From positions 655,451 through 719,450 of the forward strand of contig JAJEKB010020906.1 of assembly GCA_022393335.1 (NCBI GenBank): 64,000 bases of DNA, given 5' to 3'. Shown piece after piece: positions 36,187 through 48,261 of the stretch (position 1 is its first letter; each line of letters starts with the position of its first letter). Position numbers and translations under genes: made by a program. Source of the stretch: Macrotrachela quadricornifera. Taxonomy: Eukaryota; Rotifera; Eurotatoria; Philodinida; Philodinidae. The notes under the pieces are model-generated. The model had not been told where the DNA came from, did no database searches, and was given only the letters and a program-made list of their open reading frames with translations.

Positions 36187-36519
36187 TTATTGATTCATTC
36201 GTCGAATAATATCATCAGCATATGCTTTGCAAGCGTTTGGATCTTTTTCTACTACGGGTTCACCTTGATTCCATGCTCTCGCTACTTTATGATAGTCCTT
36301 ATTGTATTTCTTCAGCAGGTGATCAGCATAGTTCTTTGCAATTTGATCTTGTTCAGCAACACTAGCATCTTTTGCATGTGTTGTTGACCCACCTAAACTT
36401 TGCCATGTTTTATCGATAAATTGATAGGCTCCAGAAGCAGAACTACGAAGATTCTGAGCTTTGTAATTATTACTACTTTCTTTGGAGCGAATGGCTGATA
36501 AAAACTGCTCAGCAGACAT
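36187..36519 (-). CDS. Transglycosylase/lysozyme-like protein (Rpf/SLT type)
   Basis: This 110-residue protein matches the small lysozyme-fold pattern of resuscitation-promoting factors and SLT transglycosylases. A Glu follows the first helix in FLSAIRSKESSNNY (candidate catalytic residue), then SASGAYQFIDKTWQSLGG (compare G.YQF...TW), AEQDQIAKNYADHLLKKYNK and ARAWNQGEP. Such enzymes cleave the glycan strands of bacterial peptidoglycan. No signal peptide is visible on this exon. A strong 3' splice site (CTTTTTTCTTTTATTTCAG, ending at 36549) lies 29 nt before the ATG, so there is either an upstream exon or trans-splicing. Origin by transfer from bacteria or phage is an inference from the family. 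The frame is intact. Confidence 0.72.
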   Translation of the reverse strand: MSAEQFLSAIRSKESSNNYKAQNLRSSASGAYQFIDKTWQSLGGSTTHAKDASVAEQDQIAKNYADHLLKKYNKDYHKVARAWNQGEPVVEKDPNACKAYADDIIRRMNQ

Positions 36520-36551
36520 TGTTTTATTTTCTTTGATGTAGCAATAATCTG

Positions 36552-37905
36552 AAATAAAAGAAAAAAGTCAGAAAGATTATTGGAGCTTCTTAGTCTCAGT
36601 ACATAATAGATCGTTTTTAGACGCGTTCCTCTATCCAGAGATAAAATTCAGGTTAAATGTTTGAAGAATCAGCACATAAAATAAGCTGGTCAAGAAAAAT
36701 CTAGCAAACTACCCATTACTTTACGAGTTTCCACCATAAAAACGTTCAAAAAAATCCTATAAAAGCCTGGTGAAACAAAAAACTGGAAAAGACTGAGAGA
36801 ACCTAATAAATTGTGTAAAAAAGTCCATGAAAATTTGATAAAATTTGGAAGATCTGCACGAGTCTATGCAAGTGAGTTTAGTCGAAAAAAACTTCAGGTG
36901 AATTCAGAGATAACCAAAAATATTCTCTCCTCTTGTTTTTGGTACGAAGGTACTATGTAGGGAACAGTTATAATTATCTAACGAGATAGTTACATAAGCA
37001 ACACATGAACACCGATTTGAAAAAGTTAAATGAAGAGATATCAAGCAATTAGAGTAGAGAGACAATATCCAATTGCATTTTGTCTTATTCTCTACTATTG
37101 TCAATCACTATACTCTATTGGTGTCCATCAGAATTTAATGTTAGCAATAATACATGGCTATTGCTTCAGATACATTTCAGCTCACAACATTCATATGTTT
37201 TATTACAAATAATATGGTCAGCATTTGTCCAAGAACCGTAAGTGGAAGGATTCAGACCATAGCGACTGCGAGCATCATATTCAGCCGAGAAAACATCTAA
37301 GTGACCCAAGTCTGATCTCTTTGTATGCTAATCCATTAACTGTTCGTTGATATTGTTATAAAGGAAATGTCATATTTTTTTGTGCTTTTAGCTCGACTAA
37401 ATATATTGGAACGATAAGATGTCTTCTTGTTTTTCTTCTTTTGCATTCTTATCTTCTCTTTATAAAGTTGGGTTTTTTCTTATGTAGTCATGTATTGCTT
37501 TTTTCAGTAGACATTAACTGAAAGACCATGACATAGGAGTGATTGTTCTCTCTTCCTTCTTTCTTATCTCAAAAAGAAAATGAAACACATCATTATCGGA
37601 TGTGTCATATAGTATATACGTACTCCACCCTAGTTATTATACGAAGGTGCGCAATATTTTTGGAAAGAACCTTTTTACGAGAATACCTGTATATATCAGG
37701 TTATAAAACAACACCACCATTGCGTCTTCAGAAATCTTCACAATATTAAACTGACAAGATGGGTGTTCTAGTCAAGAAAATATCGTATCAAAATGTTAGA
37801 AAGTAATGTCGAGTCTAACTGACATTAATTGATTTTTCCAAATTAATGTCAAATATTTCACAGTATGTTTTTTTTACTATTTCTCAAAAATGGCTAAATG
37901 CATCG
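36552..37905. other. No recognised gene
   Basis: Possible upstream region of the transglycosylase gene. No supported coding exon was found; AT-rich. Confidence 0.45.
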
Positions 37906-37906
37906 A

Positions 37907-38040
37907 GTAGTGTCACACATCCAGGATTTTGGAAATGTCACCGCGTCTCCTGAAGGAGATGCCGCATCTCCCGCGAGAGATATGGCATTTCCCTCAGGAG
38001 ACGCGGTGGCATATCCAAAATTCTGGATATGGAACACTAC
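37907..38040. repeat. Compact 134-bp hairpin, GC-rich
   Basis: The arms pair symmetrically from GTAGTGT / ACACTAC inward through GGATTTTGGAAATGTCACCG and its counterpart CGGTGGCATATCCAAAATTC to an inner CATCTCCCGCGAGAGAT loop region. A TA lies at each end (37908-37909, 38038-38039). It is either a very small MITE or a hairpin RNA source. Overlapping frames are incidental. Confidence 0.85.
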
Positions 38041-40790
38041 TGCCTGGTTCAGTTGTTTTGAATCGTTTGAGAAAAGAACAAGTAGAAAGAATTCCTGTGT
38101 TGTACGAACAGTAACAAATAGAGCAAAACGTTGTCATATTTATTTTTATTTATATTTTGTGTCAAATAAAGTTGGTCTGTGAAGGGCGAAGAAAATTTTG
38201 CACCTCTGGTTCTATCGTCGTTTCTTTTTACAGACGGCGGTATCTGCACCCTCTTTCGTTCAACATACTGACTAAAGGTATAGCCAATATGAATGATTCA
38301 TGTTGAATGAATTATTTGAGACAACTTAGCCATTAGTGACTTGTCCAAGTTCATTCCATGGATGATGTTACTGAAATTTGAACACAGTAACTCGTGGGTG
38401 CGTGCCAAGCATCGTAACCACCCAACTATGGCGGCTGGTACACATATTAGTGAACTCATTTAGTCATAATCTAAGAAGCTCCATCGTATTTCACATTTTT
38501 AATTTCACAGGGATTGCACTGACGGCCTTTTTGCATGAAAATAGATTGTCTATATAATAATGTAAACAAAAGAGCAAAGCAACTGGCAATACGTGCTGAG
38601 AAGATCAGTCAATGTGTCTTTCAGAAGATGAATGCACACAAAAATGAATCTTTTAAAGATGTTTTCTAAGAAAATTGTATCGCCATAAATGTGTCAATTA
38701 ACTCAAGTTATCATGTGCTCTAACGTAACATTTAGTACTCATATTTCCTGATTAACAATTGATTCGTTCATAAACTAATGTAATACATTCATTTAAGTAT
38801 GTTGTTACCTTATAATGATATATCTTCTCTTCTATTGTAGTTCATTAGCTAATTTTAATGGATCATATGAAAATATAGCACTTGTTCTGCTCATATGGCT
38901 TGAGAAAGAGCTTTCCATCATGTGAAACTGATAATGGTTCAGTATAATCCACAAGAACAAGATAATTATTTAATACATGTTAATACCTCTCAACATACAA
39001 TGAAACATCCCCTGCATCTTGAATGTGATTAGATTTTAAGGTATGGATAGCATGAAAAACAATTATTCTTTTTGTTGAAATTTTCTTATTTGTTCGAAAG
39101 TATCAAGAACAAGTGTTAATAAAAATATTCTTTTGATAATAAAACCCAAATTTAGTATTCTAACGTCTTTAAAACGCACTAATCTTTTTATACTTTTAAA
39201 CCATCTACATGATGATCAAAATAGCGATAACTTTTTTCCATGAAATTTTTAAAGCGCTTTCATGTCAAAAAGCTTCTTGAAAATAACAAAAATACTTATC
39301 TTAGATATTTCGTAACAATCTTTTTCTCCACAAAAAACACACATAAATTCTTGGCTTTTTCTTTATTCGTCATAAAAAAGATAGGAACACGTTTCAAAAC
39401 CTTATTATCATATCTCTTAACTCAAAAGGAAAAAGCCTTACTACAGAGTCAATGCTATTTGTATAGTATTGCTATTCTATTTGATATGTAGGGAACGTGA
39501 TCCTTTCTGCTTGTTTTATTTATTTATTGTTACTCATTGAGTGACTCAATGTTATATTTAAACAGACATTCACAACTCGTGTGCTCACACTTTCGATTCA
39601 TATTTCTGTGAAAGGTAAGTCAAAGTAAATTCTATAATTCAAATTGCTATCTCTTTATATCAAGGCAGTAGTAGCATTTGTTGTTTCGAAGGTAAAAATA
39701 TATTAAAATATGAGTCTTTTTTTAATTTTTAACGCACTTTTGTAGATTTCGAGTTGTTTGTTTGATTGAATCGCTGAATTATGTTCATATCATGTTAGCT
39801 TACTTAATATAGAATTTTATCAATGACACATGAAAGTATAATTTCCAATTTTCACCACTTTTTGCTAATGAAATAAGGATTAGTTACGATTTTAACATGA
39901 AGAAAAGTCAAGACAAAATGAGGACTGTCAAATGATTGACAGAACAGAAAGTTGATAAAGTTTGAAACTCAGCATGTTAAGATCGACGTGAAGAAATTAA
40001 TATACTTTGTTAAAACCTAAAGAAATTCCACAATACTTGTGATTATAGTCACAGAACTAGCACCATCGGATCTGGGATACACCCACACCTGTCGTATCTT
40101 TTCTATAGAATTAGTGACTGTTTAATAAGTATTTTTTGGAACGAGCAAACTAATTTCCAAAGTTGCTTGCCTTTTTGGAATTGTTTCAGTGTCACTTTAT
40201 TCTATATTACTTTTGAATTATGTTTTGTTCATATTTACGATGAATTGAGAAAAGATACTTTTTTGAGGCTAAAAGAATGAATGACATATGTAGAAAAATA
40301 ATGATAGTATTTGTCTTCACCACCTTGCTTACTTAATCTCATGACTGTATCTGCTTAACGTATAAAGACATACGTATATAAGCTTTAACTTCGAAGTTGA
40401 AGGTATATTTGGAAAACAAACAAAGAATGTTCGATTAAATCACTCTGACATTTGCTAAAACCAGTATTGAATGAACGAAAAACTATTTTAAGAAAATGGA
40501 GCTCCATAAATACTTGATTTTTTTCGCCTTTGCTATTACATAATGATGAACGCTTGATACTTTCTACTATTTGACTTTTCGTAACAAAATAAGTGTTATG
40601 GACTACTTCTCCAAATGAGAACGTATGTTTGACTTCAACCTCTTCTCGAAAGAAAGATTCTTTATTAACACTTTTTTGAATAATGCACGAAATTTGAATC
40701 CATCTTCATCCAATCAGCGATACAATGAGTTATATTGATTCTTTTCGTATTACTCTCTACAAAATTCTTTCCTTCAAAGCATATTTTTTT
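38041..40790. other. No recognised gene
   Basis: About 2.7 kb of AT-rich sequence between the two peptidoglycan-enzyme genes. A small palindrome CATTGAGTGACTCAATG lies at 39534-39550. No supported exon was seen. Confidence 0.45.
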
Positions 40791-40814
40791 TTTGTATAGA
40801 ATAAGAAAAATTTC

Positions 40815-41239
40815 ATGTCTGTACAAGATATCGTACAAGAAATTTAAAATCGAGCTGGGCCAAAATCAACTGGTAGATGTGCAGCTGTTGTTGTTGACGC
40901 TATTGATGCTGCGCTTGGTAACGTTCTCCTTTTATTTTCCTTAATGGTATGAATCAATTCAATTCTATTGTAGGATGCAAAGTAACACGAACTGGAAGTG
41001 CAAAAGACTTTGGACCCAATTTGATTAAAGCCGATTTCAAAGAATTATCTACTAGTGATGATCTGCAACCAGGTGACGTTCGAATTATTGAATCGATACC
41101 GGGACATCCACATGGTCATATACAGATATATGTTGGTAGTGGGCAATGGATGTCCGATTTTAAACAGAATGGAGAATGGCCAGGAACAGATTATCGAAAC
41201 CAAAAACCCAGTTTCAAAACGTACCGTTATTCGAAATAG
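40815..41239 (+). pseudogene. NlpC/P60- or CHAP-like peptidoglycan amidase, early stop
   Basis: Two exons, 40815-40917 and 40974-41239, join across a 56-bp intron (GTAACG...TTGTAG). The read-through starts MSVQDIVQEI, meets TAA at 40845-40847, then continues NRAGPKSTGRCAAVVVDAID, with the candidate nucleophile Cys in GRCA. Exon 2 has AKDFGPNLIKADF, LQPGDVRII, the candidate His in GHPHGHIQIYVG and QWMSDFKQNG. This order (GxCA, GDV, GH-I, SDF-Q) is that of papain-like amidases acting on peptidoglycan peptides, including bacterial type VI amidase-effector families known to have moved into animals. Which family is uncertain. No in-frame ATG lies between the stop and the Cys. A polypyrimidine tract and AG at 40798-40799 precede the ATG by 15 nt. 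Confidence 0.65.
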
Positions 41240-42368
41240 AAATTTAAGACGTGAACATTGTATGAACGTACAAATTACAAATATCTTAAAATTCTACACC
41301 TAATTACTCGAACGATTAAATAAAGTCAAGAAAGAATTAATCAGGAATATGAAACTTGAAAGGTCTGAGTAGATCACTATGTATTTCACAAATGCCTATC
41401 TATTCCGTTCACAGTAATTAATTGTCTTATAAGGCCAAAGGACGATTTTCTACTCTCTCTATGAACTGTATTTTTTAGATTGTTCATCCAATTGAATTAG
41501 TTCAATGAGACTTTATGTATAAGAAACGAAATTGAATACCTTAATTATCTGATTGCATAAGAGTTTTGAAAATTTATTTAACCTTCTATATATTTTTACA
41601 GCGAAATGATTTATTCCCTCGACTGTAGGAAGGGTCATATGAAAAAACAGTTTGTATGTTTGTGGCTGTCAGGGTCAAGGGAACACGCGATTAGAAAGTT
41701 TGATTGTTTCCATGTCAATAGACAACCAAATAAGAATTGTCGAAATTGACCTTTATACCAATTAGATTCTTTCAGCCCAAAAGTCTAGCCAATCAAATAT
41801 TTTGAAGATTGGTTTTTCGATCAATAAGATTTTTTCACCCTAGAACTCCAAGCAATCAAGGGTTTTTAATATCGGACTTTCGATGAATTAGAGAAAATAA
41901 AGTTTGATTAAAGGTAATATAGGTTGAGAAATCAGAATCTACGGATGATTTTCAAAATTGTCGATCAAAAAAGTTTTATTAAATAGAAAAGATATTTAAA
42001 GGCAATACTCTGCTTCTTAGAAGCTGGTGTAATATTATTTATCAAAGGAAACAAACGATATACTTGTATTGAATGAGATGCAGAACTATTCAAACTATAT
42101 CATGTCTATATCTGTTTCATACAACTGAGATAGATGATTTGAACCAGTTTTTTCAAATCCAAACTCAACTGTGGCATACATCTGTTCTGCATTGATATTT
42201 CCCAGCCTATTCGCTAGAAGAAGTAGTACACAACAGGAAATGGTTTTGTCTGCAGGACCAATCTCATAAATGAAAACATACTGCACAAAAATCGGACAAT
42301 ATCCTTGTTATTTTAACAACATGATAGAAACATGTTTACTAAATATTTCTTGATTTTCTACTTGTTTA
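41240..42368. other. No recognised gene; CCCTCGACTG end at 41616
   Basis: At 41616-41690 lies a plus-strand copy of the family end (CCCTCGACTGTAGGAAGGGT then CATATGAAAAAACAGTTTGT). A matching short inverted end TACAGTCGAGGG with TTAA after it occurs at 43297-43312, so 41616-43308 might be one element. The frame at 42095-42286 shows no known domain. Confidence 0.45.
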
Positions 42369-42370
42369 TA

Positions 42371-42948
42371 CAGGGTGGCGCAAAAGTTACCGGGCAGTCT
42401 TGAATTACCGACAACTTGTGATAGAAAAAAGCTGGAGAGTTGCAGTTTACACGATTCGAAAGAGTGTGTGTCGCTGCATATTTTCATGTATTATTCAGCA
42501 ACATAGATTGATCACATAATAATCAGTCCATGACTTCGAAATAACCTGTCCTCCTTAAAATGAAGTTTTATTCTGGTGAATGTGACAGTCAACTTTAGAG
42601 AACTCTCATTATCCTCACCATGTATACTTGTCTCAATAAAAGGTTTTCAAATACAGATTCTAAATTAGAAAATAGAGAAAGAATAAACAATAATTATCGG
42701 CAAATAAAAATAGTTCCATCATTTTGTAGTGATACTCTCCTATATATCTTATAATTACAGGAAAACCGCTCTTTTTTTCCGGAAATCTTCGGTTGATTAT
42801 TATGTAATCACTTCATGTTGCTGAATAATACATGAAAATATGCAGCGACACACACTCTTTCGAATCGTGTAAACCGCAACTCTCCAGCTTTTTTCTATCA
42901 CAAGTTGTCGGTAATTCAAGACTGCCCGGTAACTTTTGCGCCACCCTG
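42371..42948. mobile_element. Tc1/mariner-type MITE, 154-bp terminal inverted repeats
   Basis: The 578-bp element starts CAGGGTGGCGCAAAAGTTAC and ends in the complement, flanked by TA at 42369-42370 and 42949-42950. Arms 42371-42524 and 42795-42948 are nearly identical and free of indels. No coding frame. Its ends resemble those of the mariner at 61897 (CCGGGTGGCCCAAAAGT). Confidence 0.92.
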
Positions 42949-43339
42949 TACAGTCATGACTGCTAATAGATCAATTGTAGTTGTATGGTATCGTTAGGAT
43001 AAAACTGTTTTTCTGAGGACTCTTATAACTGTTGTGTGCACTTGTATTAATGTCTGATTACACTATGCTATTTATTGTGGCTGAAGAGTTTATTAAGTAA
43101 AGTAGACTTCAATACGGGTAATTTGACACTTCTTACAACTTTCGGTTTAAAGGTGATATTTACTTTGAACTATTGGGCTAAAAGGTATAAATGTTTCTAA
43201 CCCTCAAGTTTTCAAAAATTTCGCGTCACTCTCCATGGATAGGATTTATATTTCGGTTCTGTTACCACTGGTATTCATAGAAATAATTCTGCCGTATACA
43301 GTCGAGGGTTAAGCATACATGCAAAAGCCGAAAAGATGC

Positions 43340-43440
43340 TCGAACTAGTACAAATAATCTTGAGGGTCAAAGTGAAGGGTCGTGAGGGTGTGGGTATGGA
43401 TGAGGGTGGGGATGAGGATGAGGTGAAGTTGTCAGGAATA
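43340..43440 (+). repeat. G-rich purine tract
   Basis: Strongly purine-biased run with GAGGGTGTGGGTATGGATGA and GGGTGGGGATGAGGATGAGG. A similar tract lies at 50600-50750. It has G-quadruplex potential. The frame across it is not a recognisable protein. Confidence 0.6.
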
Positions 43441-45525
43441 TCTTGTCAACAGACACTGCAATGCGTGAGGGTGAGAATCAACTGCTATCTGTCGATCGCT
43501 GCAACAACCAGCAGGCAGCATCCTGCAGGTAGCATTCTTAATCTATCGTATAGTGATAGTTGAATAGTTGAATAACCGAATACTCGAGTAGCTAAATAGT
43601 TGAGCGAAAGACTGAATAGTCGAATCGAATTAATGAGTTCCACACTAGTGAAAAACTTTGAAGACACCAAACAAAGCAAATTCCTATGAAAATAAACAAT
43701 TAAATGAAATTTTTTGGTTTTTTAGTTACATGGGTAGAAAAATGATTAATATATCGATAACATCATTTTCTTTTCTTGCTTTGCCTACACTAGTCATTCG
43801 TTTTATAATTGCTTCATGTACTTCTATACAAAATGAAATGTGTACATACAATAGCAGTGTGAAATAATATCGATAAATTATTAAAAAAAAAGATAACAGA
43901 AATATATTTTGTCTACTATTATTTTATTTTACTTCAAAACATACGTTATATCACCATCGAATATCAAAATCGTAGACCTACAATATACAAATGGATGAAC
44001 ATAAAAGACAATACTAATGCATATCGAGCATTTATACAAAAAACATGTAAATAAACAGGTAACCTGAATATATATCATCTTCAATTTCAAAAATAATTCA
44101 AAATTTTAAATTTTAAGCGACGGTCAAACTGACCAACAAAAGAAAATGCATTTTTTACATACAACACTATACTAGCATATACATCTATATACGCAAGTAG
44201 AGAAATACGGCATGTCCTGTTAGTTTTAGAAAAAAGGTAAAGTTTTTGTTTTATATAATTTCGAGTTCATATACAGAGTCATCCGTAAGCTATCCCAATA
44301 CTCTTTTATTGTGAATAATTGTTGATAAAAACAAGATATAGACCAGTCATTTTCACATTCGAAAGAGTTATGTTTAAACCATCGGTTCGTATAAAATTCT
44401 TTAAGGTGAAAGATGGTTTTTCATAGGGACCATTCAATTGACATTCTTTTTTTGTGTATTTTCAGTTTTCCACAATAATCCCGTCTCAAATTACGCAAAA
44501 AACTTAGCTCTTGATTCAAGTGAATCGTGTCTCAATCAGAGATGAGCAACTCCGATCCCTGCCGGCTTCAGTTCCCTCTTGTGCGTTGACTTCAAAAGAG
44601 TGTCTTTTTCCCATGAGTTACCTAATTCGAATTCGAATATAAATGAACAATTTATTGCATAACATCAATTCGAAAATAAATGGCAAGCTACAGGACTTTT
44701 TCCCCTAAACGCTAAAAGAAAGGAAAAGAAATTCTTTTCCTTATATATATACGCATAGTCATACTAGTTTAGCAATTTAGGTATAGATATTCTTTTACTT
44801 AGGGCAGTCAAAAAGTGGTGAAAGTAGTCTTTTAGTTTATTATAAAAAGCTTAGGGAAATTTTATCGCTATACTGTCTGATAGAGAAAAGAATAGCCCAT
44901 GTGAAAGAAAATGACGCCGTAACGACTATCGTTTTCCTGCCGTTTTAGAGCATTTTTATATCGAATTATAAAAGACACTTTAACACATGACTAGATATTG
45001 TTGGATGATCTGATGGCAGTGTCTCTTGTTCATTTTTATCTATTACTGTAAGGATACTATCTTGGAATATTTCTATGGGACGCTTACCTATTTTTGAGGT
45101 ACATTTCATATTTTTCTTTTCTTTTCTTTAGTATTTATGTGCTTCCCTAAGCGAATTTTTTCGACTAGTTTATACGTGGATTGAAAGATCCTTGTTAAGA
45201 TATATTGAACGACGTCATACATATCCTTTAAATCGATGTCTATTTCATACTGTGCGATGATCAATACAATGTCGATTGTCAAACAAATGCGAAAAGTATA
45301 TATTTAGCATACTCTTCTTTTGTCGTTTTCTTCATAAAAAAGTACCATATACTTGGAGAACAAATTCTGTTCTTTAGCATCCTAGCATTTTAGGAAGCCG
45401 TGTACTCAAATACAGTCTTGATCTCACCTCTTCTTCTAAGAGAAAAAACATACGAACGTTGAAAACGGATATTAATGACGATCATTACGAAAATAAGTTT
45501 TTGTTGCTTTTACATATAATTTTCT
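43441..45525. other. No recognised gene; possible hAT end at 44539
   Basis: Between 43560 and 43630 AATAGTTGAATA-like words recur. At 44539 CAGAGATGAGCAACTCCG resembles the hAT end seen at 1016, without a partner. No supported coding frame. Confidence 0.4.
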
Positions 45526-45529
45526 AGCG

Positions 45530-47830
45530 GTAGTATTTGGTTTTGCTCAAGAAATCTTCATGCTAAAAATTTAGCATGTCAGAAAACGACAGAAGACATG
45601 TAGAGGGCTTGCTTGTGACCTTTTCGTCTATTATTACTGTATATCCCGCCGTGCATACACTTACGTTCATTCTTAAATCGAATAATTCCGCAAATAGTGT
45701 GGGGTGTAAGTGTCTTTCATTTAACCATACTTGGAACCGGACCGGCCGGTTTTGCCAGTTTTTTTTATCGTTTTCTGGAGATCATATGTTACTATTTTAT
45801 CGATGTTATAGATTATAACAGATAAAAATATCATGTTAATAATTTAAAATTTCAATATGAGCTGAGAAAGGCTTCATGAAGAATCATTACTAAATTAATT
45901 TTGCAATGATATGCGATCTCGAAAGTTATCTTCAATTATGCTATTCAGCGGATTTCAATCAATAAGTGGTGCTACAGTTTGCGCTCCTACTGCAGGTTTA
46001 AACCAAAGTAATGTACTAAGAGACTCGTATCTCAAATGACCAATTTTATATTTATGAAACAACTGATTTTTCCTAGGTTAAAAATGATTATTTTATTTTA
46101 CATTGAAGGGATGAGTATGTTATTCTTCTTTTTTTCACTCAATTTATTTATTTCACGACTTTTAAAGAGCACATCTATCTTCGTCAAGTCATTACTGATA
46201 AAATAAAGGTAAAACTGATACACAAATAAGAAACATACGTACAAATGTATATATATGTCACAGGAAAAATTAAACTTAGGCAGAATTCATTTTTTATTAG
46301 GCGCAAAATTACAAATAAATTTGTTTTTTCTTTAGGTATAGTTATTGTGTATATGTCACTGTTAACATAAAAATTCAATTGAGTTCGAAATCGCCGAAAT
46401 ATTAGAAAAAATATAAAATATTTTAATTACGATTACAACTTCGAAAACAAGTTCAAATAATTGATTTAGATAGAAATTCACAAAATATATTTTTATTTAA
46501 TACGATAAACGAAATAATTCACAAAGATTTGGTAGTAAGTCGTAAAGGTTCGATAATCAAAGCTAGCTTGAAACACATTAAAAACAGTTTGCATAATCTT
46601 TGCTCGACTTCCAACTACCTGCTCTAAAAAAATTATAAGGATTAGGTTATCATACAAGGTGTACTGAGACAGACTAAGAAAAAATCTATAATCTTAGTCA
46701 TTAAATCCTTTCTTCTTCTTTTTGGGCGGAAGAGTGTTTTTTGTGGGTACAGGAAAGATGAATATGTGCTTTAGAGTAAATTCAATAACAATCCTAAAAA
46801 AAGGTCCTTCATGCCTCTTGATCGAGACCAAAACCGTGGATTCTTAAACCAAGATAAATTTCATCAACTGCATTTGCGGATTATACATCTTTTTAAACCA
46901 GATTAGATTTCAACAGAGAAACACTGGCAATCTATATATCTCGTTAAACTAGATTAGATTTATATAGGAGGATTGTAACGAACTCCACATCTTCCAAAAT
47001 TTGACTAAATATCATTGGAATATATTTGTGATATCTATCAAAATATAAATTTAAATCAAAAATTTTAAATACTTGTATAATTTTATTTTTAATTAAAGCA
47101 TTTTACACATATATTTGAACTTTTATCATTTAAACTAGACGTTAAAATTTACCGCTTTTTGCTGGTACAATCACAAATATTGACCGGCCGGTCAGGTTCG
47201 ACCCAAAAAAACTTGACCAATTCCAAGTCCGCACTTAACTCATACCTACTGCCAAACTTTATATTAACATTCAATGCAAAAGAAAAGTGACACGAAAAAG
47301 TGAATATTCTAACAATGGCAGCAGATGCTCTAAAGTTTCTGAACGATTCGTCAAAATTGGAACGTATCATAACCTGTGCGAAATTTCACCTCAATCCTTC
47401 CGCCGCTTATCCTTACCCCCCTCAAGATCCTTCTCGGAACCTAAGATTATCTTAAGAAAAGCTTGGCACCGCTACCTCGTGCGGTGCCCAAATGTATAAA
47501 AAGCAGAAAAAAGACACAATTCTTTCTTTTTATATGTAGATTATGAGTTAGGTGTAACGGAATTTTATCTCACTTGTTGCCTTCTTCATTCTATGGATAT
47601 TTTTATTCATACAGTTGTTCTTCATTTTACACATTCTGTCAGTCTTTTTCAAGTATCCTAAAATGTCCTGTGTGCAAAGGCAAAAAACGTAGGTTTTTAT
47701 ATATTTTCGTTCTTGAATTATTGAAGAAACAATCATATGCACAAATTCCCTGGAAAAGATATTTACTTTAGTAAATCTAATAAGAGCAGGGAGCAAACAT
47801 CCCTTTAGATGAAAATTTTGGATCGAAAAC
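45530..47830 (+). repeat. Dispersed repeat, copy 2, split by about 1.4 kb
   Basis: 45530-45730 and 47330-47830 match 14975-15690 in order and orientation. The part between is much longer than in copy 1. Its edges carry GGACCGGCCGGTTT (45737) and GACCGGCCGGTCAGG (47181), a GC-rich self-complementary word, which suggests another insertion of about 1.4 kb. No gene was seen inside. Confidence 0.65.
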
Positions 47831-48260
47831 TACCCTATGGCTTTCCTCTGTTTGAAAGCGTATTCTGTCCAAAGTTTCTATACATTTGCCTGTAGTGTCC
47901 AAATGAACAGCGAAGAAACAGGCACATAGACATTCGTCTTTATATATATGGATTAGAAACTTTCGGTTTTCACATTTAGACCAAAGAATTATCGATACGA
48001 AATGATTAATTTTAGAATCATAACAAATTCACTTAATTTCGGAAAAATTGACGTAAATTTCATGGAGATATGACCTACATGAAATATCACACAAACATCC
48101 TCTCGCTACTTCTGTAAATGGTGGCCGTACTCTCTAAAACTACTTTTGGACCCATGAGAGCATCGCGAAAAATTTGGTAATGATAGCAATTACGGCACTA
48201 TCTGAGTTACATTTCACCCACACCTATCACCCCTCATTCGCACCCTAATTTTTTTCCTTT
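47831..48260. other. No recognised gene
   Basis: AT-rich sequence without supported features. Confidence 0.45.
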
Positions 48261-48261
48261 A

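Noticed and set aside
40845..40847. Alternative genetic code in which TAA is a sense codon
   Set aside because: Other intact genes in the window end at TAA, TAG and TAA codons, and the interrupted frames contain all three stops, as expected for ordinary decay.
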